In this document: positions 1 through 7,981 of the stretch, piece after piece
Numbering within the stretch: position 1 is the first letter of the stretch
How the letters are laid out: the number at the start of each line of letters is the position of its first letter
Origin: Caldifarciminota bacterium
Lineage (GTDB): Bacteria > Hydrothermota > Hydrothermia > B15-G9 > DRBW01
Reading direction: 5' to 3'
DNA: 14,348 bases
Assembly: GCA_011042705.1 (NCBI GenBank)
Contig: DRBW01000168.1
Location: forward strand, 1-14,348
Program-made: the position numbers and the translations under genes
The notes under the pieces: model-generated
Told to the model about the DNA's origin: nothing
What the model saw: the letters and a program-made list of their open reading frames with translations, nothing else
The model's database searches: none

Positions 1-1
1 C

Positions 2-1339
2 GAGGTGAGCTACCTGATAGTGAAAGAACTCATCCCGGCCAAAGATGTGGCTCTGTGGATAAAAGCCCATCATGAGAGGTGGGATGGCACCGGTTATCCT
101 TTAGGCCTCAAGGGGGAAGAAATACCGCTTGAGGCACGGATCATCGCCGTCGCCGATGCCTTCGATGCCATGACCACCGAGAAACCTTATAGAGAGCCTC
201 TCAGCGAGGAGGAAGCCCTGAAAAGGCTCAGAGAGGGGGCGGGGACCCAATGGGACCCTGAGGTCGTGGACGTCGCTCTGAAAACCCTGCACAGGATAGA
301 AAAGAGGCCGGAACTCGACTCTTTTTATACGGTGATCGACAGGATTAAGAACACGACCTGCTATACCACGCTGAAACTCCGCGTCCTTTATCGAATTGGC
401 GAGGAGATCCGTAACCTCGTGAACCTGGACAGGTTCCTCCACAACGTCCTCAAAATCGTCAAAGAGGTGGTTCCCGCAGACGTCAAGCTCGCCCTGGTCC
501 TGAAGGAAAAGGACGATCTCATCGTGCGCGCCCAGGTCGGCATGCCTCCCGACGTCATAGGCATAAAACTGCCACGGGACAGGGGCATCACCCGCTGGGC
601 TTACGAGCATTGCGAGCCGGTAATAGTAAACGACGTTGAGAAGGACCCGAGGTATTTTGCACCTCCCGGACAGGAAAAAATAGGTTCGGAGATGGCTGTG
701 CCGCTCGTCGTTGGCGACAAGGTGATCGGCGTTCTCGACGTTGAGACCACGGAGAAAAACGCATTTACCCCGGAGGATCTGGCGTTTTTCCAGATGGTGA
801 CGACAGCGATCGCAGGTGCAATAGAGACCGCACGTCTTTACCACGAAAGGGAGGTGGCAGCTCTCTATGACTCCCTAACGGGGGCACGTAGTTTCCGCTA
901 TCTCCTCGATATCTTCGGGGACGAAAAGGAGAAAGCCGAAAAGAGGAAAACCCCCATGTCGATCGTGTTCATAGATGCGAATGGGCTCAAATCGATCAAC
1001 GATAATTACGGGCATAAGGCTGGAGACGAAGGGCTAAAAGCCTTTGTAAGGGGTCTTGAGGAGAACCTCAGGTCCACCGACATACTGGCCCGCTACGGGG
1101 GCGACGAGTTCGTCATCCTCATGCCCATGACCGATTCCGAAGAAGCCCAGAGGATAATGGAGAGAATTAAGGAAGACCTCTCCACTCGCTATTTCGAAGT
1201 GGATGGGATAAAGATACCCTTTATAGAATTCGCTTACGGCATAAGCGAGTATCCCTCAGAGGGAACCGATCTGGAGGAGCTCATCAAACTCGCTGACAGG
1301 CGAATGTACGCCGATAAAAATGTCTCCAGGATAAACTGA
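2..1339 (+). CDS. HD-GYP / GAF / GGDEF cyclic-di-GMP turnover protein (5' end cut by window)
   Basis: This is the 3' part of a signalling protein; the frame is open to the window edge, so the true start and the HD metal-binding part lie upstream. Counting from the in-frame GTG at base 5, residues 22-32 carry the HD-GYP signature (HHERWDGTGYP), followed by the ARIIAVADAFDAMT and PYR segments of that phosphodiesterase family. A GAF sensor domain spans about 128-283. A GGDEF diguanylate cyclase domain spans about 290-440, with an intact RYGGDEF active site (363-369), a metal/substrate segment (FIDANGLKSIND) and an RSTD inhibitory site (356-359) exactly five residues before GGDEF. By family knowledge HD-GYP hydrolyses and GGDEF makes cyclic-di-GMP, so the protein could do both, gated by the GAF ligand. 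No membrane segment is visible in this part. The stop overlaps the panE start by one base. Confidence 0.93.
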   Translation, partial: EVSYLIVKELIPAKDVALWIKAHHERWDGTGYPLGLKGEEIPLEARIIAVADAFDAMTTEKPYREPLSEEEALKRLREGAGTQWDPEVVDVALKTLHRIEKRPELDSFYTVIDRIKNTTCYTTLKLRVLYRIGEEIRNLVNLDRFLHNVLKIVKEVVPADVKLALVLKEKDDLIVRAQVGMPPDVIGIKLPRDRGITRWAYEHCEPVIVNDVEKDPRYFAPPGQEKIGSEMAVPLVVGDKVIGVLDVETTEKNAFTPEDLAFFQMVTTAIAGAIETARLYHEREVAALYDSLTGARSFRYLLDIFGDEKEKAEKRKTPMSIVFIDANGLKSINDNYGHKAGDEGLKAFVRGLEENLRSTDILARYGGDEFVILMPMTDSEEAQRIMERIKEDLSTRYFEVDGIKIPFIEFAYGISEYPSEGTDLEELIKLADRRMYADKNVSRIN

Positions 1340-2247
1340 TGATCCTGGTAATCGGGGGAGGAGCGCTCGGCATAACTTTTGCGACCAGGCTCCACAGGGC
1401 GGGCGTGGCGACGAAGCTCGCCGTCAGGTCCGAAGAACTGATCGACAAGATACGAAGAGGAAAGTTTCTTTTTCACGACGGGGCTCCCCATAAAATCGAT
1501 GTTCCTCTCCTGAGCCCCATAGAGGCCCGGCGGGAAAAGGCCGATCTCATCCTCATCGCCGTCAAGGCTTACGATATGGAAGGAGTTATCGAAGACTACC
1601 GGGACCTGCTTGAATGTTCGGAGCTCATCGTTGGCCTTCAAAACGGCATGGGCGCCCAGGAAAAACTCAGGGCTATCGTGGCTGACGAGAAAATAGGAAT
1701 TCTCGTTACCAGTGAAGGCGCCACGAAAACAGAGAACTCGGTCAGACATTACAGGGGGAAAAGGAATTTTCTCGGATATTTAAAGGGCAAATCGGACCGG
1801 CTCCTCCTGAATTTTGCCGGGGATCTGAAAAGAGCCGGCATAGACGTTGAGGTGGTCGATGACATAACGCCATACCGCTGGGCAAAGCTCCTGATCAATT
1901 CAGCGATAAACCCGTTAACGACCCTGGTCAGAAAACCCAACGGATACCTGATGGAATCCCCCTATCTCCGTGGGCTCGCAATCGACCTGCTGGAAGAGGG
2001 AGCACGCCTTCTGTCCCTTGAAGGCATAGAGCTTCCCTTTTCGGACCCCAGGGCTGAGCTTCTGAGGGTAATAGAGAAAACGCGCAAAAACTTATCCTCT
2101 ATGCTTCAGGACGTGATGAGGGGAAAGAAAACTGAAATAGACTTCCTGAACGGCGTTCTCCTCGCGAAGGCGAGAGAAAAAGGGAAGAAACTGCTGCGTC
2201 ACGAAGTCATCTATAACCTGGTGAAATCTCTGGAACCACAGTTTTGA
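1339..2247 (+). CDS. panE: 2-dehydropantoate 2-reductase (ketopantoate reductase)
   Basis: This enzyme reduces ketopantoate to pantoate with NADPH, in the cytoplasmic route to pantothenate and coenzyme A. The 302-residue protein has the usual family length. It opens with a GGGALG dinucleotide-binding loop at residues 6-11, then shows VKAYD and LQNGMG of the Rossmann domain. The C-terminal helical domain carries WAKLLINSAINPL, where K183 matches the catalytic lysine and N187 a substrate-binding asparagine, and KKTEIDFLNG, where E266 matches the conserved glutamate. The ATG overlaps the preceding TGA (TGATG), with an AGG about eight bases upstream, so translation is probably coupled to the cyclic-di-GMP gene. 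No other pantothenate gene is visible nearby. PanE and related 2-ketoacid reductases are easily confused, but all the key residues are present. Confidence 0.92.
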   Translation: MILVIGGGALGITFATRLHRAGVATKLAVRSEELIDKIRRGKFLFHDGAPHKIDVPLLSPIEARREKADLILIAVKAYDMEGVIEDYRDLLECSELIVGLQNGMGAQEKLRAIVADEKIGILVTSEGATKTENSVRHYRGKRNFLGYLKGKSDRLLLNFAGDLKRAGIDVEVVDDITPYRWAKLLINSAINPLTTLVRKPNGYLMESPYLRGLAIDLLEEGARLLSLEGIELPFSDPRAELLRVIEKTRKNLSSMLQDVMRGKKTEIDFLNGVLLAKAREKGKKLLRHEVIYNLVKSLEPQF

Positions 2248-2253
2248 GGCTGC

Positions 2254-2448
2254 TTATACACTGAGAAACCATCCCGCGGCTTTCTTCACTGCCCTGACGT
2301 CCTCCTCGAAACGCCGCCCCTTGATTTTTTCCATCCAAGCGGCTCGATTTTTATCAAACTCCCGATAAAACCGGATCTCTCGCCGACAGCTAACCAAAAC
2401 CTGGGCAAGTTGACTTAAATACTCCCAAACCTTTAAAATTCTGCGGAA
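2254..2448 (-). pseudogene. Orphan antisense reading frame, possible gene remnant
   Basis: On the minus strand an open frame of about 64 codons ends in TAA at 2254-2256. It fills the gap between panE and proS almost exactly. Its continuation upstream into proS is only a shadow of that gene. Within the gap the product would be helical and charged, with three tryptophans (segments VWEYLSQLAQVL, REIRFYREFDKNRAAWMEK, RRFEEDVRAVKK). Its arginine codons are mainly CGN, whereas the surrounding genes use mainly AGG/AGA. I do not recognise the family. No ATG or GTG with a ribosome binding site opens the full frame; the only ATG leaves about 24 residues. It could be the tail of a gene brought in by transfer and cut short, or a chance open frame. 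Confidence 0.3.
2410..2439 (+). promoter_or_regulatory. Predicted sigma-70-type promoter of the proS operon
   Basis: TTGACT (2410-2415) and TAAAAT (2434-2439) are separated by 18 bases, each one mismatch from consensus. The predicted transcription start, about 2446, lies only some three bases before the proS ATG, so the message would be leaderless or nearly so. No ribosome binding site of normal strength precedes that ATG. Confidence 0.55.
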
Positions 2449-4167
2449 ATGAAGTGGAGTAAAGCCTTTATACCGACACTGAAAGAGGATCCCAAGGAAG
2501 CTGAGAGTGCTTCTCACAAACTGCTTCTGCGGGGCGGCTTCGTGAGACAGCACCAGAGCGGGGTTTACATTTTCCTTCCCCTCGGCTGGAAGATCATGCT
2601 GAAGATAATAAACATCGTGCGCGAAGAGATGAACAGGATCGGAGCCCAGGAGATGCTTCTCCCATCGCTGACCGCTTCAGAGCTCTGGGAAGAATCGGGA
2701 AGGTGGGAAAGTTTCGGCAGCGACATGTTCAGGCTCAAAGACCGGAAGGACAAGGATATGGCCCTCGCCCCTACCCACGAGGAGATAATGGCTGACATAG
2801 CAAGGAATTCTATAAGGTCTTACAGGGATCTGCCTCAAATCTGGTACCAGATTCAGACGAAATTCAGGGATGAGCCCAGACCCCGTTCGGGCATCCTGAG
2901 GGTCCGGGAGTTCATAATGAAGGATTCTTACAGTTTTGACACCTCCTGGGAGGGGCTCGACGAGAGCTATGAAAAACACAGGGAAGCTTACATTCGCATA
3001 TTCAAAAGGTCAGGACTAAGGTTCAGGGTAGTTCGGGCATCCTCCGGCCTCATGGGAGGCAGTGCTTCCGAGGAGTTTATGGTTCCTTCCCCGGCGGGAG
3101 AAGACGTCCTCGCCGTGTGCGATAACTGCGGCTATGCCGCCAACCTCGAGGTGGCAAAGGGGATACCCGACCCGATACCCGAGAGCCCCTTTAAGAAGAG
3201 GGAAAAGGTCCACACTCCAGACGTGAAGAGCGTCGAGGAGGTTTCGGCTTTTCTCAAAGTCTCTCCTTCTCTCATAGTGAAGAGCCTGGTTTATATGGTA
3301 GGAGACGACCCATATCTGGTCCTGATAAGGGGCGATCACGATGTCAACGAGGCAAAGCTCTCATCGGCCTTCGGCGGCGAGGTCCGACTGGCGGAGCCCG
3401 GTGAGGTCATGGACCTCTTTGGCGTCCAGGTGGGCTTCGTGGGACCCATCGGGATAAAAGCTAAGGGAATCATAGCCGATCTCGCGCTCAAGGGCGGCAG
3501 GGGCATGGTCGTGGGAGCCAACGAGGAGGACCATCACATAGTGGGCGTGAATCTCGAGGAAGACATCGAGATATCCCGTTTCGAGGACATAAGATCCGTG
3601 AAGGAGGGAGATAAGTGCGAAAACTGCGGCTCGCCGCTGAGGATTGAGAAGGCAATAGAAGTTGGCCACATCTTTAAGCTGGGAACGAGGTATTCCGAGA
3701 GCATGGGCGTCTATTATACGGCTCAGGACGGCTCCAGGAAGCCCATCATAATGGGAAGTTACGGGATCGGCATCGGCAGGATCATGGCCGCCGCCTGTGA
3801 GATCTATCACGATGAGAAGGGAATTTCCTGGCCCATAAACATAGCCCCTTACGAGGTTGTTCTTCTGGAGATAGATCACAGAAAGACAGGAGACAGGGCC
3901 GGTGAGCTTTACGAAGACCTTCTTAAACGAGGCGTCGACGTGATATGGGACGACAGGGATGCCGGCGCCGGCTTTAAATTCAAGGACGCCGAACTCATAG
4001 GTATTCCCATAATAGCCGTTATCAGCGAGAGGAAGTTGAAAGAGGGAAAACTGGAGATCCAGTTCAGAAGGGACGGGCAATCGATGGACGTCAACTTCGA
4101 CGAGGCGGGGGCTGCTATCGCAGAGATAGTCAGGGAATTAAAGGAAAAAGATGCAGGAAGAACTTGA
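2449..4167 (+). CDS. proS: Prolyl-tRNA synthetase, bacterial type with editing domain
   Basis: ProRS charges tRNA-Pro with proline in the cytoplasm. The 572-residue protein has the normal length for the bacterial type. The N-terminus (FIPTLKEDP, then ASHKLLLRGGFVRQ) aligns with the family start, which supports the ATG despite a poor ribosome binding site. Class II catalytic motifs are clear: FRDEPRPRSGILRVREF near residue 146, GLMGGSASEEF after it, and motif 3 GSYGIGIGR at about 436-444. Between them, roughly 225-385, lies the insertion that hydrolyses mischarged Ala-tRNA-Pro, recognisable from VKSLVYMV and RGDHDVNEAKL. Two CxxC pairs (CDNCG and CENCG) flank the insertion and might bind a metal; that is inference. 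The C-terminal anticodon-binding domain includes DDRDAGAGFKFKDAELIGIP. It is the first gene of a tight operon and overlaps rimP by 17 bases. Confidence 0.97.
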   Translation: MKWSKAFIPTLKEDPKEAESASHKLLLRGGFVRQHQSGVYIFLPLGWKIMLKIINIVREEMNRIGAQEMLLPSLTASELWEESGRWESFGSDMFRLKDRKDKDMALAPTHEEIMADIARNSIRSYRDLPQIWYQIQTKFRDEPRPRSGILRVREFIMKDSYSFDTSWEGLDESYEKHREAYIRIFKRSGLRFRVVRASSGLMGGSASEEFMVPSPAGEDVLAVCDNCGYAANLEVAKGIPDPIPESPFKKREKVHTPDVKSVEEVSAFLKVSPSLIVKSLVYMVGDDPYLVLIRGDHDVNEAKLSSAFGGEVRLAEPGEVMDLFGVQVGFVGPIGIKAKGIIADLALKGGRGMVVGANEEDHHIVGVNLEEDIEISRFEDIRSVKEGDKCENCGSPLRIEKAIEVGHIFKLGTRYSESMGVYYTAQDGSRKPIIMGSYGIGIGRIMAAACEIYHDEKGISWPINIAPYEVVLLEIDHRKTGDRAGELYEDLLKRGVDVIWDDRDAGAGFKFKDAELIGIPIIAVISERKLKEGKLEIQFRRDGQSMDVNFDEAGAAIAEIVRELKEKDAGRT

Positions 4168-4600
4168 GAAGATCGAGAAGAAAATCGAGGAAATACTGGC
4201 GCCCCTCCTCGAAGAGAGGAGGATGGTCCTTGTTGACCTTGAGCTCAAGGGCGCCGGAAGACGCTATGTCCTCAGGATTTTCGTTGATAAAGAGGGGGGC
4301 ATCAGCGTAAACGATTGCGCGGACCTGTCTGAAGAGCTATCTTATATACTGGACGTTGAAGATCCCGTTCCTGGCCCGTATATATTAGAAGTATCCTCGC
4401 CGGGCCTCGATAGAGTTCTCAAAAAGGAAAGGGAACTCAAGTGGGCCAGGGGGAAGAAGGTCAGGATCCTCACGGAAAGCGGCGAAGAGAAGGGCAGGCT
4501 CGAAGATGTGCAGGAGGAAACCCTGACCCTCGATAAGGACGGAAAGGAAGTAAAGGTCAACAGAAAAGACATTAAAAAGATTCAACTCGACGAAATTTAG
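4151..4600 (+). CDS. rimP: Ribosome maturation factor RimP
   Basis: RimP assists late assembly of the 30S ribosomal subunit. The 149-residue protein has the family length and its marker segments: LVDLELKGAGRRYVLRIFVDKEGGISVNDCADLS is split here into VLVDLELKG, LRIFVDKEGGISVNDC and DLSEELSYILDVEDP, followed by Y-LEVSSPGLDRVL, the most diagnostic stretch. The C-terminal part from about residue 95 forms the expected small beta-barrel region (VRILTESGEEKGRL and following). The ATG sits inside the end of proS and is preceded by an AAGGAA ribosome binding site five bases upstream, so proS and rimP are probably coupled in translation. The position directly before nusA is the conserved order in most bacteria and supports the call. 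Confidence 0.95.
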   Translation: MQEELEKIEKKIEEILAPLLEERRMVLVDLELKGAGRRYVLRIFVDKEGGISVNDCADLSEELSYILDVEDPVPGPYILEVSSPGLDRVLKKERELKWARGKKVRILTESGEEKGRLEDVQEETLTLDKDGKEVKVNRKDIKKIQLDEI

Positions 4601-4611
4601 GGAGAAAAGCT

Positions 4612-5850
4612 ATGAATATGGAAATTGCCGAATTAATAAGTCAAATTACGAGGCAAAGAAAGCTCGAGAAGGATTTTGTTATTAATTCTCTGAAAGACGC
4701 CATCGAGCTTGCCATAAAAAAGAAAAAGGGACAGGACTACCCTGTGGAGGTCCAGATAGACCCCAGAAGGGGTAACATCGCCATCACCGTTGAAAAAACC
4801 GTCGTGGAGAATGTGGAGGACCCTGATACACAGGTTTCCATCGAAGAGGCGAAGAAATATTACCCCGACGCCAAAGTGGGCGAAAAACTCTGGATTCCCC
4901 TCTCCCTCGACTCCTTCGGAAGGGGGATCGTTTACAAGATACAGTCTTTCTTCCTGCAGAGGATACGCGACGCAGAGAGGCAGCACATTTACAAGAACTT
5001 CAAAGACAAAATCGGCGAGACCATCACTGGTGTGATCCAGAAGGTCGACAAAACCGGCGTTTACATAAGCCTCGGGAGCGCTGAAGCGATAATACCCCCG
5101 GAGGAACAGATTCCTGGCGAGAAGTACAGACAGGGCGGGAACATAAAAGCCCTGATACTTAATGTCGAGGAGGGCAAGAAGAAAAGGCCTCAGATTATCC
5201 TCTCAAGGACACATCCCGATTTTCTGAGAAAGCTTATGGAATTTGAGATCCCGGAGATAAGCGAGGGTACTGTGGAGATCAAGGCCGTGGCCAGGATACC
5301 CGGAAAGAGAGCCAAGATAGCCGTGCGCTCGAAGGATCCCAAGATCGACCCCGTGGGAGCATGCATCGGGATAAGGGGAACACGAATACAGCCCGTGGTC
5401 AGAGAGCTTTCCGGCGAGAAAATAGATGTGGTCAAGTGGAATCCCGACCTCATAAAATTCGCGGCGCAGGCCATGTCCCCGGCTGAGCCGTCCCTCGTCT
5501 ATCAGGAAGACGACAGGATAATAGTCGTTGTTCCCGACGAAAAGGTTCCCGAAGCGAAGGGCAAGGAGGCTCAGAACGTAATCCTTGCTTCGAAGCTGAT
5601 AGGGAAGGAGATCCTGGTTATCCCCGAAAGCGAGCACAAAGGCCCTAAGGATGCCGTTTCTATCCTCGAACTGGATCTTCCCGAGGACATAAAGGACAAC
5701 TTCGCCAGGAACGGGATCTACGTGTTCAGGGAGGTGCCGTCCCTCGCCGAGATCATGGAATACGGCGATGTCGACGAGAAAACTGCCTACAAGATCCTCG
5801 AGAAAATAGAGGAGAAACTACAGGAAAAGAGAGGTGAGAAGATTGAGTAA
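4612..5850 (+). CDS. nusA: Transcription termination/antitermination factor NusA
   Basis: NusA binds RNA polymerase and nascent RNA and influences pausing, termination and antitermination. The 412-residue protein shows the standard order. An N-terminal polymerase-binding domain spans about 1-130 (ALxxAIELAIKKK type segment, then RDAERQHIYKNFKDKIGE). An S1 domain spans about 133-200 (GVIQKVDKTGVYISLG, EAIIPPEEQIPGE). Two KH domains follow, the first containing DPVGACIGIRGTRIQ near 246-260. The last 60 residues form a short acidic tail with a helix-hairpin-like segment (IMEYGDVDEKTAYKILEKIEE), shorter than the double acidic repeat of E. coli. GGAG at 4601-4604 lies seven bases before the ATG; a second in-frame ATG two codons on is possible. 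ylxR and ylxQ, which often follow nusA, are absent: infB starts within the nusA stop region. Confidence 0.97.
   Translation: MNMEIAELISQITRQRKLEKDFVINSLKDAIELAIKKKKGQDYPVEVQIDPRRGNIAITVEKTVVENVEDPDTQVSIEEAKKYYPDAKVGEKLWIPLSLDSFGRGIVYKIQSFFLQRIRDAERQHIYKNFKDKIGETITGVIQKVDKTGVYISLGSAEAIIPPEEQIPGEKYRQGGNIKALILNVEEGKKKRPQIILSRTHPDFLRKLMEFEIPEISEGTVEIKAVARIPGKRAKIAVRSKDPKIDPVGACIGIRGTRIQPVVRELSGEKIDVVKWNPDLIKFAAQAMSPAEPSLVYQEDDRIIVVVPDEKVPEAKGKEAQNVILASKLIGKEILVIPESEHKGPKDAVSILELDLPEDIKDNFARNGIYVFREVPSLAEIMEYGDVDEKTAYKILEKIEEKLQEKRGEKIE
5831..5837 (+). promoter_or_regulatory. Ribosome binding site that favours the TTG start of infB
   Basis: GAGGTGA at 5831-5837 is a strong match to the anti-Shine-Dalgarno partner and is well spaced for the TTG at 5843. 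The alternative GTG at 5834 lies inside this element and has only a weaker AGGA further upstream. Confidence 0.6.
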
Positions 5851-7975
5851 AGACAAGGGCAAGAAAAGAGTTGCTGATCTCGCAAATCAGCTCGGCCTTT
5901 CCAACAAGGCCCTTATATCCCTTTTGAAGGAGCTGGGTTTTAACATCCGCTCCCCCATGTCTCCCGTTTCCGAAGACATGGAAAAGGCCGTCAGGCGAAA
6001 GATCGAGGAGACAAAGAGGGAACACCAGGCTTCCCTTGAGCGGAAGAAAAAAATCTGGGGAGAAACAACCCAGAGCAAAAAGCCAAAGCAGGGCGAGAGA
6101 AAGAGGAAAAGGTTCGACAGGGAAAAGATCCACGAAAGGGTAAAGGAGACGCTCGCCCAGATCGAGAGGGGGCAGGCAAAACCCAAAAGAAAGAAGACCT
6201 ATCGCGAAAAAAGCAGAGAAGTTGTAGAGGAAAAGAGAGTTTTGAAGATCCCGGGCAAGCTCACCGTAGGTGAGCTTGCCCGGATGCTCGGCGTTGAGGC
6301 CACCGAGCTGATAAAGAGAGCTCTCGAACACGGCATCATCGCCACTATAAATCAGGCCCTCGATATAGAGAGCATAATGGTGCTCTCAGAGGAATTCGGA
6401 TACGAGATAGAGGTCGGCGAGGAAGAGATCCTCGAGGAGATTCCAGAGGAAGAGGAGGAACTGGAACCCAGGCCGCCGGTCGTCACCGTGATGGGACATG
6501 TGGACCACGGTAAGACCACCCTGCTGGACTACATACGCAAGACAAACGTCGCCATGAAGGAAGCCGGAGCCATCACACAGCACATCGGAGCCTATACCGC
6601 CGAGTACCAGGGACACAAGATCACCTTCATCGACACGCCGGGCCACGAAGCCTTCACAGCCCTGAGACAGAGGGGCGCCAACGCCACCGACATAGTGATC
6701 CTTGTTGTGGCCGCCACCGAGGGAGTAAAACCCCAGACCATCGAGGCGATAAACCACGCCAGAGCTGCGAGAGTCCCCATTATCGTGGCGATTAACAAAA
6801 TGGACCTTCCCGAGGCAGATCCCGAAAAAGTCAAGAGGCAGCTTGCCGAGCAGGGGCTCATTCCGGAGGAATGGGGCGGAGACACGATGATGGTGGAGAT
6901 ATCGGCGAAAACGGGCCAGGGCGTCGATACCCTCCTCGAGGCGGTGCTTCTCAAGGCCGAGGAATTGAACCTGAGAGCCCCCTATAAAGGCAGGGCGCGC
7001 GGCATAATTCTGGAATCCAGGCTCGACAGGGGAAAAGGCCCTGTTGCCACCGTCCTCGTCCAGAGGGGAACGCTTAAAGTGGGCGATGCCCTCGTCGCGG
7101 GAACTTCATACGGCAGGGTCAGGGCGATGTATGACGAGTGGGGCAACAGGCTCAAGGAGATAACTCCATCGACACCTGCTCTGGTTCAGGGCTTCGAGGA
7201 GTTACCCACCGCGGGCGACATCTTCTATGTAGTAGACACGGAAAAAGAGGCCCGGAGGATAGCCGAGGAGAAGAAAGAGCTCAAGAAGACACAGATAAGC
7301 CGCGGCGAGATCATGATGACGGCACGGAGACTTCAGGAGAAGATACTCGCCGGCGAGCTCAAGGAACTCCCCATCGTCGTCAAAGCCGACTGCCAGGGAT
7401 CGCTCGAGGCAATAGGCGACGTACTCTCTCAAATGGTCTTTGAGGAGATAAAAGCGAGGGTCATCCATCAGGGCATCGGGAACGTCACTGAATCCGACGT
7501 CCTGCTCGCGTCGGCCTCCGAGGGCATCATAGTGGCCTTCAACGTGGGCATAGAGGCCAACGCGCGACAGCTCGCGAAATCAGAGGGCGTACTCATCAAG
7601 ACCTACAAGGTCATCTATGAGCTGATCGACGACGTCAGGAATATACTGGCAGGATTGCTCGAGCCCGAGATAAGAGAGGTGAGTCTGGGCCAGGCCGAGG
7701 TGAGGGAAACCTTCAAGATCCCTAAAATCGGCACGGTGGCCGGTTGCTACGTCCTTCAGGGTGTCATCCAGAGGGACGCCCTCGCCCGCGTGAGAAGGGA
7801 CGGCGAGGTGATATTCGAGGGCCGTATAGCTTCCCTGAAACGCTTCAAGGAAGACGTCAGGGAAGTCCAGGCCGGCTACGAATGTGGCATCAGGCTCGAA
7901 GGCTTCGATAAGATCAAGGTGGGCGATATAATAGAAGCCTTCAAAAAGGAAGAGGTCAAAAAAGAGCTCGTCTGA
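5843..7975 (+). CDS. infB: Translation initiation factor IF-2
   Basis: IF-2 is the GTPase that brings initiator fMet-tRNA to the ribosome and promotes subunit joining. From the TTG start the protein has 710 residues; the GTG at 5834 would add three. Two small IF2_N-type helical domains are visible, at about 8-50 (KRVADLANQLGLSNKAL) and 134-185 (KLTVGELARMLGVEATELI). They are joined by a very basic, probably disordered linker. The GTPase domain has all its motifs: GHVDHGKTTLLD (218 onward), GAITQHIGAY, DTPGHEAFTALR, NKMD (318-321) and SAKTGQGV. Domains II, III and the fMet-tRNA-binding C-terminal domain follow (ADCQGSLEAI, SLGQAEVRETFKIPKIGTVAGCYV). The start overlaps the nusA stop by eight bases, indicating coupling. 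A perfect inverted repeat lies inside the gene at 6251-6283. Confidence 0.97.
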   Translation: MSKDKGKKRVADLANQLGLSNKALISLLKELGFNIRSPMSPVSEDMEKAVRRKIEETKREHQASLERKKKIWGETTQSKKPKQGERKRKRFDREKIHERVKETLAQIERGQAKPKRKKTYREKSREVVEEKRVLKIPGKLTVGELARMLGVEATELIKRALEHGIIATINQALDIESIMVLSEEFGYEIEVGEEEILEEIPEEEEELEPRPPVVTVMGHVDHGKTTLLDYIRKTNVAMKEAGAITQHIGAYTAEYQGHKITFIDTPGHEAFTALRQRGANATDIVILVVAATEGVKPQTIEAINHARAARVPIIVAINKMDLPEADPEKVKRQLAEQGLIPEEWGGDTMMVEISAKTGQGVDTLLEAVLLKAEELNLRAPYKGRARGIILESRLDRGKGPVATVLVQRGTLKVGDALVAGTSYGRVRAMYDEWGNRLKEITPSTPALVQGFEELPTAGDIFYVVDTEKEARRIAEEKKELKKTQISRGEIMMTARRLQEKILAGELKELPIVVKADCQGSLEAIGDVLSQMVFEEIKARVIHQGIGNVTESDVLLASASEGIIVAFNVGIEANARQLAKSEGVLIKTYKVIYELIDDVRNILAGLLEPEIREVSLGQAEVRETFKIPKIGTVAGCYVLQGVIQRDALARVRRDGEVIFEGRIASLKRFKEDVREVQAGYECGIRLEGFDKIKVGDIIEAFKKEEVKKELV
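6251..6283 (+). repeat. Perfect 15-bp inverted repeat with 3-base loop inside infB
   Basis: The left arm CCGGGCAAGCTCACC (6251-6265) and the right arm GGTGAGCTTGCCCGG (6269-6283) are exact reverse complements around GTA. In mRNA this would be a very stable hairpin. It sits in the codons for the second N-terminal domain of IF-2 (PGKLTVGELARM). No run of T follows, so it does not look like an intrinsic terminator. Confidence 0.9.
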
Positions 7976-7981
7976 CAGATT

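Noticed and set aside
101..844. Long minus-strand open frame opposite the cyclic-di-GMP gene
   Set aside because: It lies wholly opposite a gene with clear domains, has no ribosome binding site and no recognisable motif. It follows from the codon bias of the real gene, as do similar antisense frames at 3361-4080, 5753-6331, 7580-8119 and 11453-12124.
1229..1265. Two short hairpins near the end of the cyclic-di-GMP gene
   Set aside because: The stems are only five or six pairs long, within codons of a conserved domain, and no T-run follows.
3961..3972. 12-bp palindrome GCCGGCGCCGGC in proS
   Set aside because: Palindromes of this length are expected a few times in a window of this size; it just encodes an Ala-Gly repeat in the anticodon-binding domain. 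The same holds for CTCGCCGGCGAG at 7346-7357 in infB.
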